Shown: piece after piece, positions 1 through 6,854 of the stretch
Layout of the letters: the number at the start of each line of letters is the position of its first letter
Numbering within the stretch: the stretch's first letter is position 1
The notes under the pieces: generated by a model
What the model was told of the DNA's origin: nothing
What the model saw: the letters and a program-made list of their open reading frames with translations, nothing else
Databases searched by the model: none
Translations under genes and position numbers: made by a program
DNA from: Burkholderiales bacterium
GTDB lineage: Bacteria > Pseudomonadota > Gammaproteobacteria > Burkholderiales > Usitatibacteraceae
Direction: 5' to 3'
Length of the DNA stretch: 15,008 nucleotides
Assembly: GCA_014378085.1 (NCBI GenBank)
Contig: JACMOJ010000413.1
Span: forward strand, 1-15,008

Positions 1-308
1 AATTTCGCCCAGCTGATTCCAGTATCAAGGTTCCACATATGGGCTGGAATCAAGTGGACTTTGTGCCAGAGAACCCCCTGAGCACCCCCCTCTTCGACGG
101 AATTCCAAGCGGCGAGCGTTTCTATTTTGTACATTCCTACTACTGCGCGCCCAACGATCCTGCAATTGTAATGGCGACAACCGATTACAGTGGGCGCTTT
201 ACGGCAGCCGTGGGTCGCGCGAATATTTTCGCGACCCAGTTTCATCCTGAAAAAAGCCATCATGCGGGACTTACGGTTTATAAGAACTTTTTGAAACTGA
301 CGCCGTAG
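1..308 (+). CDS. hisH: HisH, glutaminase subunit of imidazole glycerol phosphate synthase (3' part)
   Basis: This is the C-terminal part of the glutamine amidotransferase subunit of IGP synthase. HisH hydrolyses glutamine and channels ammonia to HisF. The reading frame is open from base 3 and reads KVPHMGWNQV, a conserved HisH stretch, so the ATG at 39 is internal and not the start. The class I amidotransferase His and Glu of the catalytic triad are visible in FHPEKS near the end; the nucleophilic Cys lies upstream of the window. The gene ends with TAG at 306-308. A 134-base gap separates it from hisA, much looser than the spacing further down the run, and no clear promoter was seen in that gap. 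The family assignment is firm; the 5' end is missing only because the window starts inside the gene. Confidence 0.94.
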   Translation, partial: FRPADSSIKVPHMGWNQVDFVPENPLSTPLFDGIPSGERFYFVHSYYCAPNDPAIVMATTDYSGRFTAAVGRANIFATQFHPEKSHHAGLTVYKNFLKLTP

Positions 309-442
309 CACCAAATCGCAAACGGCAGAACGCGAATCTCCTTTACGTTTTTATGCTTTCATTGCTACACACGCCGCTACTGCACCCTCGCCCCCGTTAG
401 GCACCCATCGGTTCGTTTGATCAATCTCTCAACTCGCCCACC

Positions 443-1168
443 ATGCTGATTATTCCGGCCATTGATATCAAAGACGGTCATTGTGTTCGCCTCGAGCAAG
501 GCGATATGCAGCGCGCCACCATTTTTTCCGAACACGCAGGTGAAACAGCGCGTCGATGGAAAGACTTGGGCTGTAAGCGTCTGCATGTGGTGGATTTGAA
601 TGGTGCCTTCGCCGGTAAGCCCAAAAACGAAGCGGCGATCAAACAAATTATTTCCGTGATGGGCGATGATGTGCCCGTCCAGGTCGGGGGTGGAATTCGT
701 GATCTAGACACGATCGAGCGCTATCTAGACGACGGCGTGACTTATATCGTCATTGGTACGGCTGCGGTCAAGAACCCCGGCTTTTTGCACGAGGCATGTG
801 ACGCCTTCCCGGGCCACATCATCGTCGCGCTAGACGCCAAAGAAGGCAAAGTGGCAACGGACGGGTGGTCGAAACTTTCCGGACACGATGTCGTCGACCT
901 TGCCAAACGCTTTCAGGATTACGGCGTTGAAGCCGTGCTCTACACGGACATTGGACGCGACGGCATGATGACTGGCATAAATATCGAAGCGACCGTCAAA
1001 TTGGCCCAGTCGCTGACAGTGCCCGTGATTGCCTCCGGTGGGCTGAACGATTTAGCCGACGTTAAGCGGCTAAAGGCAGTCGAGGCTGAGGGCATCATGG
1101 GGGTCATTGCGGGCCGCGCTATTTACGAAGGGAAACTCGATTTCAAAGCCGCCATGGACGCCGCGTGA
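443..1168 (+). CDS. hisA: HisA, ProFAR isomerase
   Basis: The product is 1-(5-phosphoribosyl)-5-[(5-phosphoribosylamino)methylideneamino]imidazole-4-carboxamide isomerase, which carries out the Amadori rearrangement of ProFAR to PRFAR in histidine synthesis. It is a 241-residue cytoplasmic (beta/alpha)8 barrel, the usual family length. The two catalytic aspartates are at D8 (in PAIDIKDG) and D131 (in VALDAKEG). The phosphate-binding glycine loops are VQVGGGIRD near 79-87 and VIASGGL near the C-terminus. It begins [12 protein letters not shown], as expected for the family, so the ATG at 443 is well placed although no strong Shine-Dalgarno sequence precedes it. It sits between hisH and hisF, and 38 bases separate it from hisF. 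HisF is its structural relative, but the YTDIGRDGM motif and the gene order make HisA the clear call. Confidence 0.97.
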   Translation: MLIIPAIDIKDGHCVRLEQGDMQRATIFSEHAGETARRWKDLGCKRLHVVDLNGAFAGKPKNEAAIKQIISVMGDDVPVQVGGGIRDLDTIERYLDDGVTYIVIGTAAVKNPGFLHEACDAFPGHIIVALDAKEGKVATDGWSKLSGHDVVDLAKRFQDYGVEAVLYTDIGRDGMMTGINIEATVKLAQSLTVPVIASGGLNDLADVKRLKAVEAEGIMGVIAGRAIYEGKLDFKAAMDAA

Positions 1169-1206
1169 AGCGATGAGGCACCGCCCTATTATGTTGCCCA
1201 ACACCA

Positions 1207-1971
1207 ATGCTTGCTAAGCGCATCATTCCCTGCCTCGACGTCAACGCTGGCCGAGTCGTCAAGGGCGTCAACTTCGTCAATTTGCGCGACGCGGGTGATC
1301 CCGTCGAAATCGCCAAAAAATATAACGACGAGGGCGCTGATGAACTCACCTTTCTTGACATCACCGCAAGTTCAGATGCCCGCGACATGATTCTTCACGT
1401 GATCGAACGGGTGGCGGATCAAGTGTTTATCCCACTGACCGTTGGCGGCGGGGTCCGCAAGGTAGAGGACATTCGACGCCTGATGAACGCCGGTGCCGAC
1501 AAGGTCAGCATCAACACCTCCGCCATCACGTCCCCACAACTCGTGCGCGAGGCGGCTGATCGCTTCGGCTCACAAGCCATCGTGGTCGCCATCGACGCGC
1601 GCAAACGAGTGGGCGCTGAGGGTTGGGAGGTGTTTACCCACGGCGGTCGCAACCCAACCGGTCTTGACGCGGTGGATTGGGCGCGTACCGTCACCGACAA
1701 ACTTGGCGCGGGCGAAATTTTACTCACCAGCATGGATCGAGACGGTACCAAATCAGGCTTTGATCTGGCGCTGACGCGGGCAGTTTGTGATGCGGTTCGG
1801 GTGCCCGTAATCGCCTCTGGTGGCGTGGGTAACCTAGGCCACCTCGCCGACGGCGTCACACTTGGACACGCGGACGCTGTGTTGGCCGCGAGCATTTTTC
1901 ACTTCGGCGAATACACGATTGGGCAAGCAAAGACCCACCTGCGGGAACGCGGCATTGAGATACGCCAATGA
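1207..1971 (+). CDS. hisF: HisF, cyclase subunit of imidazole glycerol phosphate synthase
   Basis: HisF uses ammonia delivered by HisH to convert PRFAR into imidazole glycerol phosphate and AICAR, which feeds purine synthesis. The protein has 254 residues, the normal length, and is a (beta/alpha)8 barrel. It opens [12 protein letters not shown]. The catalytic general acid/base pair is at the canonical positions D11 and D130 (in VAIDARKR). The phosphate loops are visible in TVGGGVR (about 78-84) and VIASGGVG. The motif [12 protein letters not shown] separates it from HisA. Its TGA stop overlaps the ATG of hisI in ATGA (1968-1971), which suggests translational coupling. No strong ribosome binding site precedes the start. 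Confidence 0.98.
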   Translation: MLAKRIIPCLDVNAGRVVKGVNFVNLRDAGDPVEIAKKYNDEGADELTFLDITASSDARDMILHVIERVADQVFIPLTVGGGVRKVEDIRRLMNAGADKVSINTSAITSPQLVREAADRFGSQAIVVAIDARKRVGAEGWEVFTHGGRNPTGLDAVDWARTVTDKLGAGEILLTSMDRDGTKSGFDLALTRAVCDAVRVPVIASGGVGNLGHLADGVTLGHADAVLAASIFHFGEYTIGQAKTHLRERGIEIRQ

Positions 1972-2387
1972 ACACTGCGAAATCGGTCGTCTCCACGACT
2001 CTGCTGGATATGGTGAAGTGGAGCCCGGATGGGTTGGTGCCCGTCATCGCACAGGACTATTCCACCAACGAAGTGCTGATGTTGGCGTACATGAACCGCG
2101 AATCGCTGGCGCTTACGGTCGAGACTGGCGAAGTCCACTATTTTTCACGTTCGCGAAAATCGCTTTGGAAAAAAGGCGAATCATCGGGGCACATCCAACA
2201 CGTTAGAGAACTGCGCCTCGACTGTGACGGTGACACCGTGTTGGTTCGCATCGAACAGACTGGCGGGATCGCCTGTCACACGGGCAGACGGCGCTGCTTT
2301 TTTAACCGACTTGAAAACGGGGCTTGGATAGTGGCCACTGAATCTGATCCGGTGCTGCTATCACCGGGCAGCTTTGCCAAGGATTGA
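1968..2387 (+). CDS. hisI: HisI, phosphoribosyl-AMP cyclohydrolase
   Basis: HisI opens the purine ring of phosphoribosyl-AMP, the third step of histidine synthesis. It is a 139-residue stand-alone cyclohydrolase, not the fused HisIE of enteric bacteria. Zinc-ligand cysteines lie at C86, C103 and C110 in LDCDGD and ACHTGRRRC, with the family's 16/7 spacing. The acidic DCDGD cluster that binds magnesium and the substrate signature VLMLAYMN, plus [12 protein letters not shown], are intact. Its start overlaps the hisF stop by four bases. Its own TGA lies seven bases beyond the first base of a possible TTG start for hisE and two bases before the ATG preferred here. All key residues are present, so the gene looks functional. 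Confidence 0.97.
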   Translation: MNTAKSVVSTTLLDMVKWSPDGLVPVIAQDYSTNEVLMLAYMNRESLALTVETGEVHYFSRSRKSLWKKGESSGHIQHVRELRLDCDGDTVLVRIEQTGGIACHTGRRRCFFNRLENGAWIVATESDPVLLSPGSFAKD

Positions 2388-2389
2388 CG

Positions 2390-2728
2390 ATGGATACCGA
2401 ACGTAGCAAGGCGTGGTGCGACGTATTAGAACGGCTGGAAGCGACTATCGCGTCACGTCGGAACGCGGCCGCGGGAACATCCTATGTTGCCAGCCTAAAT
2501 GCGAAGGGCTTGGACACGATATTAAAGAAAATCGGCGAAGAGGCGACCGAAACCATCATCGCCGCAAAATCGGGCGAACGCGAAAAGATTGTGTACGAGG
2601 TCGCTGACTTGTTGTTCCACGCACTTGTCATGCTGCAGCACCAGCACATTTCGTTCGGTGAGGTGCTCGCCGAATTGCAGCGTCGGGAGAACACCTCCGG
2701 TATCGACGAAAAGAACGCCAGAAAGTGA
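2390..2728 (+). CDS. hisE: HisE, phosphoribosyl-ATP pyrophosphatase
   Basis: HisE removes pyrophosphate from phosphoribosyl-ATP, the second step of histidine synthesis. It is an all-alpha NTP-pyrophosphohydrolase of the MazG-like superfamily. From the ATG at 2390 the protein has 112 residues. The metal-binding motif KIGEEATE is at 47-54 and a second acidic helix, YEVADLLFH, at 69-77. A TTG at 2384 is in frame and would overlap the hisI stop. ATG at 2390 is preferred because AAGGA at 2379-2383 sits six bases upstream, a good Shine-Dalgarno distance, whereas TTG would abut it. It follows hisI directly, so ring opening and pyrophosphate removal are encoded by adjacent separate genes. Confidence 0.95.
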   Translation: MDTERSKAWCDVLERLEATIASRRNAAAGTSYVASLNAKGLDTILKKIGEEATETIIAAKSGEREKIVYEVADLLFHALVMLQHQHISFGEVLAELQRRENTSGIDEKNARK

Positions 2729-2736
2729 ACGCACAC

Positions 2737-3102
2737 ATGACTGAAAACCCAACCATCTTTGGCAAGATCATCAACGGCGAGATTCCGTGCAAAAAAGTCT
2801 ACGAAGACAACGAAGTGCTGGCGTTCCACGACACTAGCCCTGCGGCCGAAGTCCACTTCCTGATCATCCCGAAAAAACACATCCCAACACTCGCCGACGT
2901 GGTGGCCAGCGATACCGAACTACTTGGCAAAATGCTAAGCCTCGTTCCCGTCTTAGCCGCCGAACAAGGGCTCACGGCGGGGTTTCGCACGGCGATCAAC
3001 ACCGGCAAACAGGGCGGCCAAGAGGTGTATCATCTTCACATTCATGTGTTTGGTAATCGCCCCGGCGGCGAACCGCTACGAGCCATAGCGGGCAAAATCT
3101 AA
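2737..3102 (+). CDS. hinT: HIT-family nucleotide-binding hydrolase (HinT-like)
   Basis: This is a histidine triad protein of the HinT branch, purine nucleoside phosphoramidate hydrolases found in almost all bacteria. From the ATG at 2737 it has 121 residues. The opening (TIFGKIINGEIPCKKVYED) is typical of the branch, and the triad HLHIHV is at 99-104 with the middle His (H101) as the expected nucleophile. A GTG at 2725 overlaps the hisE stop and would add four residues; the ATG matches family starts better. Linkage to hisE upstream and tat genes downstream is a common betaproteobacterial order, and no direct role in histidine synthesis is implied. The symbol is by family resemblance; the physiological substrate is unknown. 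Confidence 0.92.
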   Translation: MTENPTIFGKIINGEIPCKKVYEDNEVLAFHDTSPAAEVHFLIIPKKHIPTLADVVASDTELLGKMLSLVPVLAAEQGLTAGFRTAINTGKQGGQEVYHLHIHVFGNRPGGEPLRAIAGKI

Positions 3103-3293
3103 CAATGCGTTCGATTTCTGGGAGTAAGCCGGTAATACTGGCTTCCTTGCCAACATAGTCGACCTACTTTGGCGGCATCCGACCGTCAACCAAGTTTCAG
3201 CAGCATCCAACAACAAATCTGACGGCTGGTCGTTAAATGCCCAGATTGTCACGTTGGCGACACGCTGCCGCGATTAAACTTAGCGCTTAACCA

Positions 3294-3321
3294 TTGACGG
3301 CATCACCGCGCCGTCTATTTT
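3294..3321 (+). promoter_or_regulatory. candidate sigma-70-type promoter for tatABC
   Basis: TTGACG (3294-3299) and TATTTT (3316-3321) are separated by 16 bases, in the 238-base gap between the HIT gene and tatA. Transcription would start near 3328, just ahead of the AGGAGA ribosome binding site at 3330-3335, so the leader would be very short. The gap size supports an independent promoter here. The spacing is slightly short and nothing beyond the sequence match supports the call. Confidence 0.4.
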
Positions 3322-3340
3322 CGTCAGTCAGGAGATCATC

Positions 3341-3562
3341 ATGGGTAGTTTCAGTATTTGGCATTGGCTTATTGTCCTCGTCATCGTTTTGCTCGTTTTT
3401 GGGACAAAAAAGTTACGCAACATCGGCGGTGACCTTGGTGGTGCCGTTAAAGGGTTTAAGGATGGCATGAAGAACGGCGAAGAAGAAAAGAAGGCTGAAC
3501 AACTTGCTGAGAAATCGGGCGTGACCGTCGAGGGGGAAGTCAAGGATAAGCAGAAGTCCTAA
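3341..3562 (+). CDS. tatA: TatA, twin-arginine translocase pore subunit
   Basis: TatA is the oligomerising subunit of the Tat pathway, which moves folded proteins with twin-arginine signal peptides across the inner membrane. The 73-residue protein has one N-terminal membrane helix (about 5-21, rich in Leu/Val/Ile). The conserved hinge FGTKKL and an amphipathic helix with [12 protein letters not shown] follow, then a charged hydrophilic tail. AGGAGA at 3330-3335 gives a strong ribosome binding site five bases before the ATG, the clearest one in the his-tat region, in keeping with TatA being needed in excess over TatB and TatC. TatB follows 23 bases downstream. TatE is an alternative name for duplicates, but the complete tatABC order supports TatA. 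Confidence 0.95.
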   Translation: MGSFSIWHWLIVLVIVLLVFGTKKLRNIGGDLGGAVKGFKDGMKNGEEEKKAEQLAEKSGVTVEGEVKDKQKS

Positions 3563-3585
3563 ACCGGTTCCTCTAAGGTTCTTGC

Positions 3586-4089
3586 ATGTTCGACGTAGGC
3601 ATATCCGAGATCGCGGTCATTGGCGTAGTGGCGCTAGTGGTGCTCGGCCCTGAGCGCTTGCCAAAAGTCGCCCGCACCGCAGGCCACATGTTTGGCCGAC
3701 TGCAGCGCTACGTGGCGAACGTCAAGGCGGACATCAACCGCGAAATGGAAATGTCCGACTTTTCAAAGGTCAAGGAAGAAGTGCAATCGGCGGTCAAGTC
3801 GTTTGAGCAGACGATCCATGAACACGCCAATGCGGTCAATGCCGAGGCGGCAGCAATCGAGAAATCCGCTGGCGAGTCTGTTGGTCAGACAAAAGCGCCA
3901 CCAACGCCGGTTGCCCTATCGCAAATCGATTTGCTGACGGCACAAGAGGAGGGACTTCCTTTAGCCGCAACCGAAAAACCAACCACCACCATGGTTGAGC
4001 GGAAAGCGCTCGAAACCTACTCCCCAGTTCAAACTGCCCAACAATCATTTGACCTCGGCATCGAAACGCCGCGTCGAATTTCTCGTTAG
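3586..4089 (+). CDS. tatB: TatB, twin-arginine translocase receptor subunit
   Basis: TatB partners TatC in the substrate receptor complex. The protein has 167 residues. A short N-terminal membrane helix (about 4-21) is followed by the TatB hallmark LGPERLP at 20-26, which separates it from TatA (FGTKKL). An amphipathic helix and a long charged, probably helical region follow (DFSKVKEEVQSAVKSFEQ and onward). The last third is variable and rich in Ala, Thr and Pro, as is usual for TatB tails. The gene lies 23 bases after tatA, and tatC starts 11 bases after its TAG stop. The ribosome binding site is weak. Family and context agree, so the call is firm. Confidence 0.94.
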   Translation: MFDVGISEIAVIGVVALVVLGPERLPKVARTAGHMFGRLQRYVANVKADINREMEMSDFSKVKEEVQSAVKSFEQTIHEHANAVNAEAAAIEKSAGESVGQTKAPPTPVALSQIDLLTAQEEGLPLAATEKPTTTMVERKALETYSPVQTAQQSFDLGIETPRRISR

Positions 4090-4100
4090 CCGCAATCGAA

Positions 4101-4877
4101 ATGTCGGACAGCCCGCAAGATACCTTTGTCTCTCACTTGGTCGAACTACGTAATCGACTGGTGGTTTGCCTGATCGTATTCGGCGTCATTTTGCTGCCGC
4201 TCGTAACCCCGCCGTGGTTTATTGCCGGCAAGTTATACGACTTTCTGGCCGCGCCGATGATGGCCGCGCTGCCACAAGGCTCAAAGATGATTGCAACTGG
4301 TGTCATCGCGCCATTCTTCATTCCTTTAAAGATTGCGATGATGACGGCCTTTCTCATCGCCCTGCCGGTAATCCTTTACCAATTGTGGGCATTTGTCGCA
4401 CCTGGTCTGTACAAACACGAGAAGCGTTTTGTCCTACCCTTAATCATATCGAGCACGGCACTGTTTTTTGTAGGCATGTCGTTTTGCTATTTCTTCGTCT
4501 TCAAAATGGTGTTTTCCTTTATTGCGCAATTAGCGCCTGCTTCGATTAATGTCGCGCCTGATATTGAGAACTATTTTGGCTTCGTGTTAGGCATGTTCAT
4601 GGCGTTTGGTTTGGCCTTTGAGACGCCGGTTGTGGTGGTCGTGTTGGTCGCCACTGGACTGGTGTCTCTCGAAGTCCTGCGCGAGGTTCGACGCTACGTT
4701 ATCGTCGGAGCTTTTGTTGTCGCTGCCGTTGTCACGCCGCCCGACGTGGCCTCCCAGTTAGCGCTAGCAATTCCACTTTGCATACTTTATGAAATCGGCC
4801 TTTTTGCCGCTCGCTTTGTCAAAACGGGCGATGCCACAGATGCCACAGACGCCACAGATTCCACGCCAGCGGCCTAA
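4101..4877 (+). CDS. tatC: TatC, twin-arginine translocase core subunit
   Basis: TatC is the polytopic membrane subunit that binds the twin-arginine motif. The 258-residue protein starts with the conserved cytoplasmic segment HLVELRNRL (12-20, with E15). Key family motifs are intact: PFFIPLK in the first periplasmic region, WAFVAPGLYKHEKR in the first cytoplasmic loop (E107 aligns with the signal-peptide-binding Glu), GLAFETPVV (E174), and TPPDVASQ (212-219). Six hydrophobic segments can be seen. The extreme C-terminus carries a low-complexity DATDATDATD stretch coded by a nine-base tandem repeat, which is not a family feature. The gene closes the tatABC unit. In many betaproteobacteria a DegP/DegQ-like protease follows; here a nuclease pseudogene starts two bases after the stop. 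Confidence 0.98.
   Translation: MSDSPQDTFVSHLVELRNRLVVCLIVFGVILLPLVTPPWFIAGKLYDFLAAPMMAALPQGSKMIATGVIAPFFIPLKIAMMTAFLIALPVILYQLWAFVAPGLYKHEKRFVLPLIISSTALFFVGMSFCYFFVFKMVFSFIAQLAPASINVAPDIENYFGFVLGMFMAFGLAFETPVVVVVLVATGLVSLEVLREVRRYVIVGAFVVAAVVTPPDVASQLALAIPLCILYEIGLFAARFVKTGDATDATDATDSTPAA
4830..4865 (+). repeat. nine-base tandem repeat in the 3' end of tatC
   Basis: There are four copies of a nine-base unit: GATGCCACA twice, then GACGCCACA and GATTCCACG. They keep the reading frame and code for the Asp-Ala-Thr repeats in the cytoplasmic tail of TatC. Copy number could vary by slippage in steps of three residues without breaking the frame. Confidence 0.85.
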
Positions 4878-4878
4878 T

Positions 4879-5901
4879 ATGCGCATCAATCGAGACGTTG
4901 CCAGCATGTTTGCTTCGCGGTATTTGCGTCAGTCAGCGCGACGCGCACCGCCTATGCGTGAGGCAACGAAATCCATCGCATCACCGCCTACATCGCGCAG
5001 GGAATATTGACGCCGGTCTCGAAAGCGGCCATCGTTGAACTGCTTGTACGGCACCGATTTGGCCGACGCGTCGGTCTATATGGATATCCATTGCCTGGCA
5101 CTCCAGCGCGAATTGCCAAGTTCCGAACGCTGGCATTTCGATAACCAGCCGTGTGCCGCGAGAGCGGGATGTCGAACAACGCCCTCAACACTTGCGGAAA
5201 CGGCAACTGCGCATCAGCGTAAATCACCCGCTGATTTAGCAAACTTGTCGACCAACGCAACACCAAAGAAGAGCGCCAACTCGCGTTACGCCAGCTTATC
5301 CACGTGGTCGGTAATATTCATCAGCCGCCACATGCTGCCAACAACAACGATATCGGTGGAGGCCAGAAGTTGATGATGATGCCGGGCGCAAAAGTCCCGC
5401 AGAATTTGCACCGCGTCTGGGATGTTGATCTCCTGAAAATTGCGATGCGCGGTCTTACAGAACAACAAGTGGCCAAGGATCTCATCGCAAATCATGAGGG
5501 GAAATTTCGCGAATGGGTGAATGGTGACCCAACGCTTTGGAGCGCACAACGCTTTGTGCATCGCCAAGCGGCTGGCGTATGACAACTTGCCAGGTTTTTC
5601 TTGTGGGCAAGTCGACAGCAAGGCAACAGACGTATTCAACGCTAACCCGTAGCCGAATGAACCAATTACACTTGGTCGAGCCTATGTCGAAGGCGCGGTC
5701 GGCATCGTTCTGATCCTACTTGCGCAGGCTGGCGCCCAAATTAGCGGTTTACTTAACGCTGCACTTGACCCCGACGGCGCAAAACGACCAGCCGCATTAT
5801 CACTAACGCAGGCAACACACCCGCCGGTCGCAACACCAAAAACAACATCATTGAAAGATGCGCCCGGTCGCGAAGCGACGACCGGACGTCAATTGCGTTA
5901 G
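4879..5901 (+). pseudogene. decayed S1/P1-family zinc nuclease with signal peptide
   Basis: No single frame is open here, but a whole S1/P1 nuclease (secreted, tri-zinc, single-strand-specific nuclease family) can be pieced together in order. An ATG at 4879 opens a signal-peptide-like start. After a frame change comes VFASVSATRTAYA, then TGA (4959-4961) where the family has its mature N-terminal Trp, followed by GNEIHRITAYIAQGILTP. After a second frame change near 5042 come TDLADASVYMD and SERWHFDNQPC. A third change by about 5187 gives CGNGNC, TAA (5220), TGA (5232), then ERQLALRQLIHVVGNIHQPPHA, here split for reading as ERQLALRQLIH and VVGNIHQPPHA, and NLHRVWDVDLL. A fourth near 5560-5580 gives IAKRLAYDNLPGF, TAG (5650), and the closing AGAQISGLLNAAL. 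Frame-change positions are approximate. The family identity rests on motif recall, not a search. Confidence 0.87.
5864..5885 (-). terminator. possible terminator hairpin for the asparaginase gene
   Basis: CCGGTCG (5864-5870) and CGACCGG (5879-5885) form a perfect seven-base stem around an eight-base loop, twelve bases beyond the stop codon of the minus-strand isoaspartyl peptidase gene. On the minus strand the stem is followed by GCGCATCTTTC, which is a poor U-tract, so intrinsic termination is uncertain. Confidence 0.3.
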
Positions 5902-6830
5902 ACGTGCATCTTGGCGACGATTTCTGACCGATCTCGAAACCACGCGTGCGGCATATGCGCTGTGCTGTGCTTGGCAACCGCATTGCCCGCTGCATCAATG
6001 GCGATGAATCCCACGTCAGCGTCAAAATCGCGGGTCATCTGTGCAAGCATTTCTGCCACGCTGGCGTCAAGTGACTTACCGCGTTCCACGCCTTCTGAAA
6101 TTGCGCGGCACGACAACGAACGAATGACGTATTCACCCGTGCCGGTCGCCGACGACGCAGCAAATCTATTCGCGTAGGTCCCCGCACCAGGCAGTGGTGT
6201 GTCGCCAACGCGACCCGGCAATTTAAGCGTCACGCCACCGGTCGAAGTCGCCGCACACAGCACCCCATTCTGATCAAGCGCCACCACACCAATTGTGCCG
6301 CCTGCGTACTCGGGATGTTTGCGCAGGAATTCACGAATCTTCATCGAGCCTTTTGCATCTTTGCCAACGCCGATCTCGAGCGTCGCCTTCTTGCTTTTCC
6401 AGTCATTGAATCGCGCGGGCGTAATCGGGTCGTGATCGGCATGACCCATTACTCGGGCAAAACGCAGCGCCCCCTCGCCAGTCAACATCACATGGTCGGT
6501 TTCTTCCATCACTTGCCGCGCAACCAAGATGGGATTCTTCACGCGTTGCAGTGCCGATACGGAACCAATCTGCGCCTGATCCGCCACCATCACGCACGCG
6601 TCAAATTCAACATAGCCATCGTAGTTCAGTACCGCACCGGTGCCAGCATTAAAAATAGGGTTATCTTCAAGTACGACCGCCGCCGCACAAGCGGCATCCA
6701 GCGCCGAACCACCGGCCTGCAAAATCTTCCGACCAGCTTCAACCGCTGTGGTTGTCCCCGCGATTGCATCGGCATCGGAGCCGGGTCGCCACGAACCTGC
6801 GCCGCCGTGAACAATAAGTGCAATGGTCAT
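5898..6830 (-). CDS. iaaA: isoaspartyl peptidase / L-asparaginase (plant-type, Ntn hydrolase)
   Basis: This 310-residue protein belongs to the plant-type asparaginase family (EcAIII / IaaA). It cleaves isoaspartyl dipeptides formed during protein ageing and also hydrolyses L-asparagine. It starts IALIVHGGAGSW and contains NPIFNAGTGAVLN. The autoproteolysis site GGTIGVVALD has Thr179 as the new N-terminal nucleophile, and STGGVTLKLPGRVGDTPLPGAGTYAN supplies the substrate-binding loop. Precursor self-cleavage into alpha and beta subunits before Thr179 is known for the family and inferred here. AGAGG lies about six bases before the ATG. The gene starts 24 bases after aspS and probably shares its transcript. 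Its end overlaps the last bases of the convergent nuclease pseudogene by four bases. Confidence 0.95.
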   Translation of the reverse strand: MTIALIVHGGAGSWRPGSDADAIAGTTTAVEAGRKILQAGGSALDAACAAAVVLEDNPIFNAGTGAVLNYDGYVEFDACVMVADQAQIGSVSALQRVKNPILVARQVMEETDHVMLTGEGALRFARVMGHADHDPITPARFNDWKSKKATLEIGVGKDAKGSMKIREFLRKHPEYAGGTIGVVALDQNGVLCAATSTGGVTLKLPGRVGDTPLPGAGTYANRFAASSATGTGEYVIRSLSCRAISEGVERGKSLDASVAEMLAQMTRDFDADVGFIAIDAAGNAVAKHSTAHMPHAWFRDRSEIVAKMHV

Positions 6831-6854
6831 CTAAAGCCTCTGCTGATGGTTTTA

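Noticed and set aside
1419..1895. 158-residue open frame on the minus strand opposite hisF
   Set aside because: It is the antisense shadow of an intact, highly conserved hisF.
3122..3145. Weak hairpin (AAGCCG / TGGCTT) after the HIT gene as a his operon terminator
   Set aside because: The stem is only six pairs with one wobble, and no T run follows it.
4959..5234. TGA recoding (selenocysteine, or TGA read as Trp) as an explanation for the stops
   Set aside because: TAA and TAG stops and several frame changes occur in the same gene, and hisA, hisF, hisI and hisE all end normally at TGA.
4988..5266. 92-residue open frame on the minus strand
   Set aside because: It is antisense to the N-terminal half of the nuclease pseudogene, and its composition looks like a shadow frame.
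5035..5373. 112-residue open frame on the plus strand as a separate gene
   Set aside because: Only its first part (TDLADASVYMD to WHFDNQPC) resembles protein, and that part belongs to the nuclease pseudogene. The rest is the wrong frame relative to the next conserved segment.
5286..5639. 117-residue open frame on the minus strand
   Set aside because: It lies antisense to the recognisable S1/P1 nuclease segment (GNIHQPPHA, NLHRVWD), has no family likeness, and has no ribosome binding site that stands out.
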